64,000 bases of DNA, from positions 133,751 to 197,750 of the forward strand of contig NVXK01000002.1 in assembly GCA_002733905.1 (NCBI GenBank), written 5' to 3'. The notes below the pieces were generated by a model. It saw only the letters and a program-made list of their open reading frames with translations, was not told the DNA's origin and ran no database searches. Made by a program: the position numbers and the translations under genes. The stretch is from Robiginitomaculum sp. (GTDB taxonomy: Bacteria > Pseudomonadota > Alphaproteobacteria > Caulobacterales > Maricaulaceae). Below are positions 18,355 to 28,389 of this stretch, one piece after another; the stretch's first letter is position 1; every line of letters starts with the position of its first letter.

Positions 18355-18567
18355 GCAATACGAGAAACAATTTTACATTTAAAGGCGGGGATGCCCGTGT
18401 CGGAGCTTGTGCAGAGAGCACGGCATGAACAGCGACATTTTTATAAATGGCGAGCCAAATATGGCGTCATGCACACCTATATGTTTTCGCGCCTCAAGGA
18501 GTTGGAGGCAGAGAATGCCTATCCTTCTCTCCATGACCGATACAAGATGAACAAAACCCTCGCTTAG
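18355..18567 (+). pseudogene. IS3-family transposase OrfA remnant
   Basis: A degenerate orfA of the IS3 family. In frame with the ATG at 18391 it reads ...LHLKAGMPVSELVQRARHEQ, then FYKWRAKYGVM and RLKELEAENA before a stop at 18565, matching the standard OrfA order (LKEHEAGMPVSEL..., FYKWRAKYGG, RLKALEDENAKL). An in-frame TAG just upstream and loss of the leucine-zipper end show it is dead. The following 18568-18779 holds no gene I can support. A matching OrfB fragment lies on the same strand at 29725, on the far side of the DUF11 block. Confidence 0.8.
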
Positions 18568-18779
18568 CCCATACTTAAAGCGGTCTTATAGGCGTTGACG
18601 TCAGACAGGTGGGAAATGATCATGAAACTTCAACGAAGGTTTAAATAATGCCCTCCCTTTGGCAACCCCACACTTCAATCACAAGACAGAACTTAATAGG
18701 TATTTTAGATACGGCGCCATACCTTTCGCTCTCTCAAAATAGTTGAGGTGGGCGAAAATCACTTACAAGCAGATATCTA

Positions 18780-19259
18780 TTATTTCAATCGTGCATCGAA
18801 AGAAAGCGTCCCTGTTGCTCCTGCTTTCACAATTGATGTCACATACCATTTCACATGTGTGATATCACTGCTCTTCGCAGGGCGGGTATTTCCATCTTCA
18901 AGGGCAATGAGGAGATTTTCACGCACAGCATAAGTGACGCCGCCGTCAGTGGAATAAACCGTTGAAACATTTTCTCTGTCCGCGCTGCCTTCTTGATACA
19001 TAACCTCTTTCGGTACAGGCATAACTAAAACAATGTTATCAACATCTGTCCCTCCATCATTATGATAATGAAGAGAATAAATAATTTTATCTCCGGGCGT
19101 AACAAGGGTAGCAGCAACTCGATTTGTAACTTTCGTACCATCAGCATTGATTGTAATTACTTCACGTTCAACCACTTGTGACGCCGTTAATGCCATAACT
19201 GGCAGAGCATAAAACAATACGCCAATCACCAAGCTTGTTTTCATAAAAATTCGAAACAT
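18780..19259 (-). CDS. Small secreted DUF11-like protein
   Basis: 159 aa. A signal peptide (about 1-23, FYALPVMA) precedes a single beta-rich domain with VAATLVTPGDKIIYSLHYHN and DVDNIVLVMPVPKEVMY, the DUF11 / conserved-repeat pattern. It ends ATGTLSFDARLK, resembling the ends of two neighbouring gene products. The start is an ATG behind GAGGA. It is the last of four minus-strand genes for DUF11-type exported proteins and lies about 120 bp after the preceding one. Its function is unknown; a surface-assembly partner of the barrel protein is a guess. Confidence 0.75.
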   Translation of the reverse strand: MFRIFMKTSLVIGVLFYALPVMALTASQVVEREVITINADGTKVTNRVAATLVTPGDKIIYSLHYHNDGGTDVDNIVLVMPVPKEVMYQEGSADRENVSTVYSTDGGVTYAVRENLLIALEDGNTRPAKSSDITHVKWYVTSIVKAGATGTLSFDARLK

Positions 19260-19380
19260 AAGACGTCCTCTTCAAACCTGCGATCTATAATTTTATAGAA
19301 TCGTCCACATTAAATCTCCTTGTAATTGTAAAGACCCGTATTTAACATTGCCTTAACAGACCTGTAAACCTAGTGTAAAA

Positions 19381-22300
19381 TCACTTAATCCGCGCACGGT
19401 ATTTTACTATAAAACTTGGATCAGGATCACCTCTGGCCATAGCGCCTTTGGGATTGTAACACACATAAGTGACATTTGGGTCATACCCAGCGCTAGGCGT
19501 ATAGGTGCAGGCTGCAAAGTTTGCTGGTGCACTTGCCCCGTTCCAATACCCGACATCTGTCGCATATGTGAATGTTAATGCAGAGCTTGAATCACTAAAG
19601 ACAACGGGGTGAGTTTCTGGCCCCGCGCCGTCAAAATCACCATTATAAAATTCTACTTCGGGCGAAATTTTATCAATGAGGCTTATACTGTCATTATCTG
19701 CCAGCCCAGCACCCGTATTGGTTACAGTTAGAATATGGGTTATGTCATTCCCAGGCAAAGCGTAAAGCCCCTCACTATTTGGGTCATAAATTTCTACAGA
19801 TTTTACAGCGTTAAGCGTAGCACTGCCACACACATTCACTTGCAGTTCCGCAATTGACAAAGCAATTTTTCTCGGCAGCACAACACGAATATAACGACCA
19901 TTGGTTACAACAGGCAAAGTCGTCTGCACAGAAGCTGCACCCAAATCTTGATATTTAAAAACCGTAGTATTGTTTAATATTGAATCCAGATCATCAGCTG
20001 CGTCACCTGTATTAGGAAAAGGCGTTTGCGAAACAAATAAATGAAAACCATCCAATCTATCTCCGCAACAATTCGTGCGATTCCAAATACTGATTGTGTC
20101 AATAGCTTTACTTTCGCCCAAATCTAAATTCCACCATTGATGCAATAATACACCAGTATGCGTGTATCCCGCCCCGTTCGTATTACCATCAATAGCGTTT
20201 GGGGCGAAATAAGCAGAACCTGAATAATTTGTACTTTGTGTAGCCGTTCCGCTTGTCGCAACCTTTTCGAATACCGCGGGACATGTCGCGGTTGGCGTTG
20301 TCTTCGCAATCACTGTCAAAGCATAGTCTTCAACCTCGCCGTCAGTTGCGATACCATCAGAGCCTAGCCCTGCTGTCGTTGACCACCTTAGTCGTGCATA
20401 GGTCTGAGAAATTGTTGCATTTGAGGGCGCACGCACAGCAAGGCGAATTTTCCCTGCTGTTGGGTCAAGGTCTAATGCGCCATTATCTTGGAGATCAGTA
20501 GCAATTTGATCACCAGATGTCGTGAAATTTCCATCGCCGTTCCAATCAAGCCATGCCTGTAAATATCCACCACTTCCCGACACATCAACGTTCAGATAAC
20601 TGGTAATACCTTGTGTAAAATTAGGAAACACAACACCGTCTTCATCATCATTTCCATCCGTATCATCCCCATCCGCATTCGTACTTGGCTGTGCCGCCAC
20701 CTCCACGTCAGGAGCTGAAGCGCCTAAATATATGGCACTATCAATAATGTGTGACGGGATGCCGTAACTGGCAGGCGCATCTGAAAGATCTCTTGTGAAC
20801 TCGGTGATCGTGAGCGCATAATCCTCGACCTCCCCATTATCGGCAATATTACTCCCACCTAGCCCCGCTTGTGTGCTGTAGCGAAAACGAGCAATCGTTG
20901 AAGAAAGTGTCGCGTTTGGCGGCACGGCTACAGATAGGTTTATGGTTTGCGCTCCACCGCCTGCAGGTGGCAGTACATCCGTTGCTATACGTTCGGATAT
21001 CCCATCAACAATATCATTGAAATCACCATCTCCGTTCCAGTCAATCCACGCCTGCAAATACCCCGCACCATTTACAATTACGGGGATAGTGGTTGTGACA
21101 GCTTGTTTAAGTGTTGGCATTGCCACACCATCATCACTCCCGTCGGTGTTTGCCGCTACCGTTCGCGCTTTGTTAGCAGAAGTATAGTCATTTGTAGATC
21201 CTAAATATGTTTCGACAGCACTTGTTCCGAATGTGTAAATATGTTGTGCAACACCATATGATTCTGGGCCATCCGAATGGTCATAAGCACATAAACTCAA
21301 ATACTTACTATATGGGCCTGTAGAACCTGCACGGTGCACTTTCGTATGATTAAAGTCTACATTTGCAGTGTAAGCAGCTACGGCTTGATTTGACCCTGAA
21401 CTATAACCTCCATTACGTATACGATAGTTAGAATCATTTGTGCCTGAAGCGGATATATATGAATTTGGGTTTCCCCCACCAAAATCTCCATCAACTGTGA
21501 AATTTCCACTCATATTTTGAAACGACCCACCGCCATTATTGGAGAACCCATGATAATATTTCTCTGTGTCTGAAACACCCGACACATAGGTTTGTAGTGA
21601 GGTTAGGCGCTCACTAAAATCCAGCTCATACGATTGGGACATAGTGATTTTAAAACCTATTGCACCAGGATTTGCCTTTAATGTCGTCCATTGCCCACTC
21701 GCATTCACGGTCATGCCCATAATGGAGTTTGTAAATAATGCAGTAGCAGAGGTAGAGCTTGTCAGCGATAGACCTTTACACATTTGATCATGTGTTGTTG
21801 TTGCGAATGGAGGAGGCGTGTAAATGGCCACAGCAAGATAGCCCGTGCCGTTAGGGATTGAAACGTTTGAAAACGTACCAAATGACGATGTCCCAAGTAC
21901 GGTCGGCACACCTGTAAAGTCCCCGTTTGCTGAATACAAAAGTCGATAGAATTGATTAGTTGCAATTGGAGGTAGATTATCAAATTTCATAAATACATTA
22001 CCAACACTATTTGTATTTTGAATTTTCCATTCTCGCGTGGCACGGTTCGTATAGATCAATGTATTTATATCTGTTGTTGTCGTTGTTGATTCTGACCCAT
22101 TATCGTGTCCCCATACTAAATATTGTCCATTTGCAAGTGATGTCCGTGAGCCACCAACATTGGTACTTGTAAAGTCATTCGTTGTTGCCACGGTCAACGC
22201 GCCAGAGCTTTCCATAGATTTACTAATACGTTGGTGCAAATCCGTGTCTTCACCGATACCAGCAATTGCGTATTTATATGTCGCGTCAATCGTATAAAGA

Positions 22301-23136
22301 TTAGTCCCATTCCGTTCATAATTTCCAACTGTACTATCCAGCGTCATACCGTATTTTAGGGCGAGATAAGACTGAATAGACTTTTGCTCTGCGGCGCTGT
22401 TGGCAGTGTCGTAAATAATGACTTCTGAAATACGGCCATTATAATATGCAGCGTCCCAGTTACTCCGACCGATATAATTATTTGAACGGGAAACAATATT
22501 AATTGTCCGCGTATTTTGGTTCCCTAAAGACAGGCCTTTGGAATATGCTGTCGCATTGTCTGCACCTGCCCCCTGAATTACAGAAAACATATGTGATTTA
22601 TTATTTGTAATTTGTGAGAGGAAAAAGATATTTGGTGCGGCAGTTCCACTACCATGTGAACTATAAACAAGGTTATTGCTAGTTGATCCGCGTGCCATGA
22701 AAATATTATCACTCCTTGGCCCATTGCCAAAACCAAAAAACCTTGCCCAATACTGGCTCGTTGTCGGCGTAGCAATTACATAGGCTGAAAGCCCATTGGT
22801 AAAATCTGCAAACCCTGCACCATTTGATGCAAAATGATCTGTGCCATCAAAATAAATAGAAGGGTTGAAATTGTATTCTGTTGGATTGGTGTCGAGCGTT
22901 GGTGTATCGCCAGCTATAAAATCAGGCTGCGATACAGAGCCTTTGTTATCCCATGAGGTAATTGTGCAATTATCAGTGCTGCAATTAAGGCCTTCGTCAG
23001 CTTTTAACCACAACACTTGTGCATGTGCCTGTTGCGAAAATACGAAAGCAATCATTGAAACAAGTAAAATGATATATGTAAAAAACTTCAAACGCATTTC
23101 ATCTCTCTTTTCATCACTCACAAACTCGTTTCTCAT
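19381..23136 (-). CDS. Large secreted multidomain protein (LamG-like, GEVED x2, discoidin-like, DUF11)
   Basis: 1251 aa. After a signal peptide (hydrophobic core at about 18-34, QQAHAQ) comes a LamG-like/sialidase-like region with QVLWLKADEGLNC and SEVIIYDTANSAAEQKSIQSYLALKYG, familiar from surface proteins of marine bacteria. Two GEVED domains follow, each ending NGEVEDYALTI or DGEVEDYALTV; then a discoidin/F5-8C-like region (NAIDGN...WWNLDLGESKAIDTISIWNR) and a final DUF11-like domain ending KYRARIK. The ATG overlaps the stop of the barrel gene as ATGA, implying translational coupling; an internal ATG at 23100 is an alternative that shortens the N-terminus. Probably displayed on the cell surface for glycan or protein binding (inference). 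Confidence 0.82.
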   Translation of the reverse strand: MRNEFVSDEKRDEMRLKFFTYIILLVSMIAFVFSQQAHAQVLWLKADEGLNCSTDNCTITSWDNKGSVSQPDFIAGDTPTLDTNPTEYNFNPSIYFDGTDHFASNGAGFADFTNGLSAYVIATPTTSQYWARFFGFGNGPRSDNIFMARGSTSNNLVYSSHGSGTAAPNIFFLSQITNNKSHMFSVIQGAGADNATAYSKGLSLGNQNTRTINIVSRSNNYIGRSNWDAAYYNGRISEVIIYDTANSAAEQKSIQSYLALKYGMTLDSTVGNYERNGTNLYTIDATYKYAIAGIGEDTDLHQRISKSMESSGALTVATTNDFTSTNVGGSRTSLANGQYLVWGHDNGSESTTTTTDINTLIYTNRATREWKIQNTNSVGNVFMKFDNLPPIATNQFYRLLYSANGDFTGVPTVLGTSSFGTFSNVSIPNGTGYLAVAIYTPPPFATTTHDQMCKGLSLTSSTSATALFTNSIMGMTVNASGQWTTLKANPGAIGFKITMSQSYELDFSERLTSLQTYVSGVSDTEKYYHGFSNNGGGSFQNMSGNFTVDGDFGGGNPNSYISASGTNDSNYRIRNGGYSSGSNQAVAAYTANVDFNHTKVHRAGSTGPYSKYLSLCAYDHSDGPESYGVAQHIYTFGTSAVETYLGSTNDYTSANKARTVAANTDGSDDGVAMPTLKQAVTTTIPVIVNGAGYLQAWIDWNGDGDFNDIVDGISERIATDVLPPAGGGAQTINLSVAVPPNATLSSTIARFRYSTQAGLGGSNIADNGEVEDYALTITEFTRDLSDAPASYGIPSHIIDSAIYLGASAPDVEVAAQPSTNADGDDTDGNDDEDGVVFPNFTQGITSYLNVDVSGSGGYLQAWLDWNGDGNFTTSGDQIATDLQDNGALDLDPTAGKIRLAVRAPSNATISQTYARLRWSTTAGLGSDGIATDGEVEDYALTVIAKTTPTATCPAVFEKVATSGTATQSTNYSGSAYFAPNAIDGNTNGAGYTHTGVLLHQWWNLDLGESKAIDTISIWNRTNCCGDRLDGFHLFVSQTPFPNTGDAADDLDSILNNTTVFKYQDLGAASVQTTLPVVTNGRYIRVVLPRKIALSIAELQVNVCGSATLNAVKSVEIYDPNSEGLYALPGNDITHILTVTNTGAGLADNDSISLIDKISPEVEFYNGDFDGAGPETHPVVFSDSSSALTFTYATDVGYWNGASAPANFAACTYTPSAGYDPNVTYVCYNPKGAMARGDPDPSFIVKYRARIK

Positions 23137-26100
23137 TGTCCATCCGTAGAAATCATATCAAGAAGTTTACGTGCGGAGTTTTGATCAAATTTAATACGAA
23201 ATTTCATATAAACCCCCTTTTGACTATAAACAGCCGCAAGGAAATCATCTTCCGTATACCCTCTCAAATTATACCCCAATGAGAGCCAGACATTATCAAC
23301 AGGGGAAACCCCAACAGAGGGACCATAAGCATAATATACAGCATCTGAGCTATGCGAATATTGCGCCATACCATGGAGCCCAAAATCAATTTTCTTGGTA
23401 ATATCAAAGCGTGTTTCCGCGCCCAGAACTTGGCTAAACCCAGCATATTTCACCGTACCGAATGTATTTTCCACATATTTCAAACCATAATTTCCTGACA
23501 TTTGCAAACGTGGTGCGATCTGTGCATTAATTGCAAAATTATTTACAAGTTTCACCCGCGCCTTCCCCAAAGCATCCTCATTATAGCTCATGTCAAAACG
23601 ATCAAATAATACAATGCCGCCGCCATTTGGTCGCCAAGACGTCCCTAAACGGCTCACTAAACGTGTTGTCGCCCCCCCTGAACTCGCGTCATGACTAAGT
23701 CCCAGTTTTGCGTCTCTAACGCCAAGACGAAAGGCACCTGCAAATGATAAGTCTTCTGTAAATTCACGCGCTGCAGATAGGCTTAAAATATACTCGTCAT
23801 ATTGTTGCGTTTTACGGCCTTCTACCCGCGCTGAACCGCTTGTATTATTCGTACGGTACCCCACGCCCAGATAGGCCGTCATAAAGTTATCATTCGCATA
23901 TAACGACGAAAGTAAAGCATTTGGCGTGACGCTAGCAATGGCACTTGTTTGGCTTAACACATGGTGATTAGACAAACCGACTGACGCGCTCCATAGCTCA
24001 TCAAGTTTAAATTGTTGATCAAGGCCAAAGGTTGCGCCTATGCGTTTGCTTGATTGCCCCGACATTAAATCACTACCTGCGGTCATTTGCATACCTGACC
24101 ATGGTTGGAAACTGACGCCGATGGCTGTATTGTTCGTCCCTAGCTGACCCGACAAAATATCGTGAGTAATCCGTACACTCGCTTTCGAGGTGAGCGTTTT
24201 ATCAAGCCCTAACCGTGTACGCTGTGGATGACCGCTCGCATCTTTTTTGCCAGACAATGGCTGTTCATGAGAAACACTAAAACTTGCGCCATGTGCGGGC
24301 ATATTATAGCGCAATCCAGCTATCGCCAGCAAAGAGCTTCGACTGGCTGCGCCCACAAACTGATCTTTGACCTGACGAAAACCTATATTGGCGTTCAAGC
24401 TCTCACTTGTCTGTGAAACGGAAATCTCCGATGCGTTACGCAAATCACCTGTACCTAGGTTTTTCTCTTGATAATAACTCGCTTTAACCGCACGCTTACC
24501 ACGGCGCCCCGTCTTTTTACTTACGAATTCTTGAATTTCATAGATGATATTAGCCCCATAGCGCCGCATATCATTTGTATTGGCACTGCTTTGCCCTAGG
24601 CCAAAACCACCTTCTTCTTGACGGATATAGGCATCAGCCGTTATTTTGTCACTTGTGTGAGTCACTTCGGCTAAATAAGCATTTGCAGCTTTATTCTGTA
24701 CACCATTTATACGGTTTGCACTACGCGCATACTCTACACGAACCTCCGTACTTTCACTAAGTTCGGCGACAAGGTCGACACCAATCATATCGGAACTTAT
24801 GCCCGCTGCACTTACGCTGCCGTTTTCTTTTACAAATGTTGAACCTAGCTTTATTTTTCCCCGCAGTGTGCTTGTTTGTACACGTCCACCATAAGAGATA
24901 TTCCGTTCTGCCCCCGAAGAGGTTTCATAATCCACGACGATCACATTGGGATTGAAACTAGCATCACTTACATCGACGGGTAGACGGAAAATAATTTCCC
25001 CGCTGAAATTATCCAATGTGTAATCAAGATGGCGAATAAGGTAGCGAGAATTTAAAACTTTATCTGAACGTACACGGTCTCGCGTTTCAATGGTGATAGT
25101 TTCCGAGTTTTGCAAAACATTTTGATGTGACAATTGATAAGGGCCGCTCGTACCATTCGCAGCAATTTCATCTTTGGTAAAGCCTTGATTGGTTTCAGCG
25201 GCAAAAGCAATCGCCTGAAAATTTGCACCTAAATATTCAGATTTAATCCCTGAAAGATGGCGCGAATATTTAGTCAACACCCCTTCTGTAATATTGGTAT
25301 TAAAATCACCAAACATTGCATAAAAACTTGCTTTCTCAATCTTTACATAAAGTGGGTATTGGCTTGCCGCCTCCAACCCATTATTAGAACGATCACCATA
25401 AAGTGTATAATATGCATTCGGATCAATTTGTGTCTCGAAACCTTCATTCTGTGCTCCACGGCGTTTAGAGGTATCAACAGCCAAGGTCAGCAAGTAATTG
25501 CCCTTCACCAAACCTTTGGCAAAAAACGCAACACGCCCATTTTTTTGTATTCCCTCATGCACACCAACGCGGAGCGCAACACTTTTATTGCTTAGTTTGT
25601 CATGCGCCAAACTCCCCTCAGCCAGACCAACGATGATCCAATCTCGTTTTTCTGGCGCAAGGTACATATGCAGCAAAAGCTTACGCCCATTATCGAGCTT
25701 GACATTGATTGAAACCTTACCCGTTTTCAGCGTCGGCTCCAATAAAATCCTTGCGATACCATCAGTGCCTACAGATACGGTCGTTTGTGCAGACAGCGGC
25801 GCAACAAGTTCGTCCCTACTTAAGAATTTGCTATTTTGATAAAGTTCATAAGGTGTCAAAACCTCTACATCTACGATACGCCCCTCATGTACAGGACGCC
25901 CTGTTTCGTCTTCTATGCGTAGCGCGAGTTCAGGTTTCGTACGACCATCTGCAACTAGAACAGACTGATCTGGAAGCGCTGAGACACGCGCAATGTTTTT
26001 AACAAAATAAATTTCCTGGTTTAATGTCTGGATACGCTTGCCAGCATTATTTTTGACCACAACTTCAAAAATATTCTTCCCATCAAGCAAGTCAACACCA

Positions 26101-28232
26101 CGCCACCGACTTAACATAATGGTGTTTAAAAAATTGGCGTCCCTCGTGGAAAAGTTGACTTTGGGCACTGGTTTACTGTTCAGGAATAGCGACACATTTT
26201 GGTTGGCAGCATGTTTGATACCTATGTTTACAGAGGGCCTAGACGGCGTATTTTTTGGCGCAGGATAAACCCATGCTAAATCTGAATTCTGAGTAGCAAG
26301 CCAATTGGCATCATATTCTTTATATTCTGTTTGATCATTAAATACGGTGGCATCTACCGTAAGTTTATCTTTACCCGTTTTTTTCAAATAAAAATTTGCG
26401 CGCCATATACCCCCACCTTGCACATCAACAAATTTAGAAATTCCACTACCTGCATATTGTGAATTTTCTTCACACACCATAACTTCATATCCGTCAGGCA
26501 AGGTTTCTACGTCCATTTGCACAACATGACTACCCGCTTTTACGCCCTCAAAATGGAATAATCCCTTTTGATCGGAAACAGCATATGCACCATTTTCCAT
26601 ATAAAGACGTACATTTTCGACAGGGTTTCCTGTTTCAATATTACGTGCCCATTTGCGTGTTCCTTGACACGCATTTTCTGCAATGCGCCCAATGATTGTG
26701 CTGCGACTACGCATTAAATCTTCCTGAACAATAAAACGTGTTCGCGCTATGTTTGAAATTTCTTCCCCATTACCATTTCGTGCAACCACCGTATTCACCA
26801 TTGTCGTCTTGCTGATGCCGGCCCCTATTTCCGCAACATATTTTATTGTGACTGCGCCACCTGCGGGTACACGGTTAAGAAGGAAGTTCAGTGAAGTATT
26901 TGTAGATAGAATTGTCGGGTTCGTTGTTTTTTCATCATTGTTACGCGTTGACCCCGCAACATATTTTAAGCCATAAGCCAACTCATTATAGAGAGTTACA
27001 GAAGCGACATCTTGACCGCGATTTTCCACCAGTATTTCATACTCGACAATATCACCAATATCACCGCTATACGCAGACGCAGTCATTGTCAGAACAAATT
27101 CAGACTCGGCGTCCAATGGAATATCATAATGTATAGAACCCGTTTGCGTATGCTCAAATGCTTTACCATAAGATGCTGAGGCAATATTTAACTGACCATT
27201 TTGCATGGTTTGAAAATATTCTGGCGGTAAGATTGACGCGAAGCTAAGCCCATCGGGTGCTTTGACTTGAATCTTATAAGTTCCAGGCGGGACGATTGGA
27301 AAAACGAATTCTCCTCCCTCAAGATGATATATATGACCGCTTTCATCTTTTACTGAACCCCCTGAAACTATCTCTGACGGAAACATTGAACTCCCGTCAA
27401 TACCATACACCAAAGCAGGGTTATTTGTACTCATATCAATAAGGGTGACTTTAACACCACTAATCTCTTCCCCACTTAACGCGTTAAACACCTGTCCAAA
27501 GGAACCAATAATCACAGTATTAGTAGAAACTTCTGTTGCATCAAATACATCGGTATATGTGACCATTAAAACAGTATTGCTAGGTGTTGTTATAATAGCA
27601 TCGTTTTTAGCGCTCTCTGTACCGCTTGACTTCACGAAAGCCCAAAAATGCCCTGTATTCGGCCCATCCTCATACAAACGTATTGTAATTGCATCACCGC
27701 TACTTGTTGTGATTTTTGTTATGACATTTTCAACAATGTTTGGATCGCCATTTTGCCCTTCGTCAACGAGCTGTACATACATATACTCACCAGCCAGATA
27801 GCTGTGCGCTTCAATCAGAGATACACTGTGTCTTGCATTCACATCCCCCTCGCTTGCATTCTCTGAGGGGTGTACATTTTCAAAACCCTGCCCACTTGCG
27901 CTAGGACGCGCCATAGAAACAAACGGCCCATCAACGCTACCTGAAGGGCTATAATCCGAGCCATTTATTTCGATAATTTGAGCCTCAGATGCATTAGGCG
28001 ATTCACGGAAAAACGTAACGGTCGACGGCGTACGTTTCGCTTCAATAATAAAATCCGCGGAATTTGTTAGCACAGTTACAGAATAACCATCCAAATCTTC
28101 GTAAGTGACAGCAGCAATATTCGTAACCTTCTGCCCAAGGGTTTTAGCCTGAGCAACATTCATATACGCAGTCATTACAAAACACATAACAACCAGCATA
28201 TGTATTACCCATAATGGGGTGTTTTGTTTCAC
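23133..28232 (-). CDS. Giant outer-membrane protein with DUF11 domains and a C-terminal beta-barrel
   Basis: About 1699 aa. Signal peptide near the N-terminus (VVMCFVMTAYMNVAQA). Then alternating beta domains: GSFGQVFNALSGEEISGVKVTL and later NIETGNPVENVRLYMENGAYAVSDQKGLFHFEGVKAG look like SdrB/carboxypeptidase-regulatory folds; VLTMTASAYSGDIGDIVEYEILVENRGQD is DUF11. The last ~550 residues are amphipathic strands ending SLGYNLRGYTEDDFLAAVYSQKG and YMKFRIKFDQN, the usual end of this barrel class. I prefer the GTG at 28232 because GAGGAT sits six bases before it; a GTG at 28262 is the longer option. It is coupled by ATGA to the next secreted protein, so it may anchor or export the other three products (inference). 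Confidence 0.8.
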   Translation of the reverse strand: MKQNTPLWVIHMLVVMCFVMTAYMNVAQAKTLGQKVTNIAAVTYEDLDGYSVTVLTNSADFIIEAKRTPSTVTFFRESPNASEAQIIEINGSDYSPSGSVDGPFVSMARPSASGQGFENVHPSENASEGDVNARHSVSLIEAHSYLAGEYMYVQLVDEGQNGDPNIVENVITKITTSSGDAITIRLYEDGPNTGHFWAFVKSSGTESAKNDAIITTPSNTVLMVTYTDVFDATEVSTNTVIIGSFGQVFNALSGEEISGVKVTLIDMSTNNPALVYGIDGSSMFPSEIVSGGSVKDESGHIYHLEGGEFVFPIVPPGTYKIQVKAPDGLSFASILPPEYFQTMQNGQLNIASASYGKAFEHTQTGSIHYDIPLDAESEFVLTMTASAYSGDIGDIVEYEILVENRGQDVASVTLYNELAYGLKYVAGSTRNNDEKTTNPTILSTNTSLNFLLNRVPAGGAVTIKYVAEIGAGISKTTMVNTVVARNGNGEEISNIARTRFIVQEDLMRSRSTIIGRIAENACQGTRKWARNIETGNPVENVRLYMENGAYAVSDQKGLFHFEGVKAGSHVVQMDVETLPDGYEVMVCEENSQYAGSGISKFVDVQGGGIWRANFYLKKTGKDKLTVDATVFNDQTEYKEYDANWLATQNSDLAWVYPAPKNTPSRPSVNIGIKHAANQNVSLFLNSKPVPKVNFSTRDANFLNTIMLSRWRGVDLLDGKNIFEVVVKNNAGKRIQTLNQEIYFVKNIARVSALPDQSVLVADGRTKPELALRIEDETGRPVHEGRIVDVEVLTPYELYQNSKFLSRDELVAPLSAQTTVSVGTDGIARILLEPTLKTGKVSINVKLDNGRKLLLHMYLAPEKRDWIIVGLAEGSLAHDKLSNKSVALRVGVHEGIQKNGRVAFFAKGLVKGNYLLTLAVDTSKRRGAQNEGFETQIDPNAYYTLYGDRSNNGLEAASQYPLYVKIEKASFYAMFGDFNTNITEGVLTKYSRHLSGIKSEYLGANFQAIAFAAETNQGFTKDEIAANGTSGPYQLSHQNVLQNSETITIETRDRVRSDKVLNSRYLIRHLDYTLDNFSGEIIFRLPVDVSDASFNPNVIVVDYETSSGAERNISYGGRVQTSTLRGKIKLGSTFVKENGSVSAAGISSDMIGVDLVAELSESTEVRVEYARSANRINGVQNKAANAYLAEVTHTSDKITADAYIRQEEGGFGLGQSSANTNDMRRYGANIIYEIQEFVSKKTGRRGKRAVKASYYQEKNLGTGDLRNASEISVSQTSESLNANIGFRQVKDQFVGAASRSSLLAIAGLRYNMPAHGASFSVSHEQPLSGKKDASGHPQRTRLGLDKTLTSKASVRITHDILSGQLGTNNTAIGVSFQPWSGMQMTAGSDLMSGQSSKRIGATFGLDQQFKLDELWSASVGLSNHHVLSQTSAIASVTPNALLSSLYANDNFMTAYLGVGYRTNNTSGSARVEGRKTQQYDEYILSLSAAREFTEDLSFAGAFRLGVRDAKLGLSHDASSGGATTRLVSRLGTSWRPNGGGIVLFDRFDMSYNEDALGKARVKLVNNFAINAQIAPRLQMSGNYGLKYVENTFGTVKYAGFSQVLGAETRFDITKKIDFGLHGMAQYSHSSDAVYYAYGPSVGVSPVDNVWLSLGYNLRGYTEDDFLAAVYSQKGVYMKFRIKFDQNSARKLLDMISTDGQ

Positions 28233-28389
28233 GTCTATCCTCACACGATTTACGAAGAACACATTTATGTTACCTGCGAAATTATTTTAATTTTCCCACT
28301 GTGTATGTGCTTGTTAAGAATGAAATACCTTCAATAAAACAGCGCAAAACATCCGTTCAGCACTGCTTTATTTGAAGCCTATTCAAACC

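Noticed and set aside
18568-18779. Continuation of the IS3 element right of the OrfA remnant
   Set aside because: I could not find convincing OrfB sequence here in any frame; the OrfB match lies 11 kb away.
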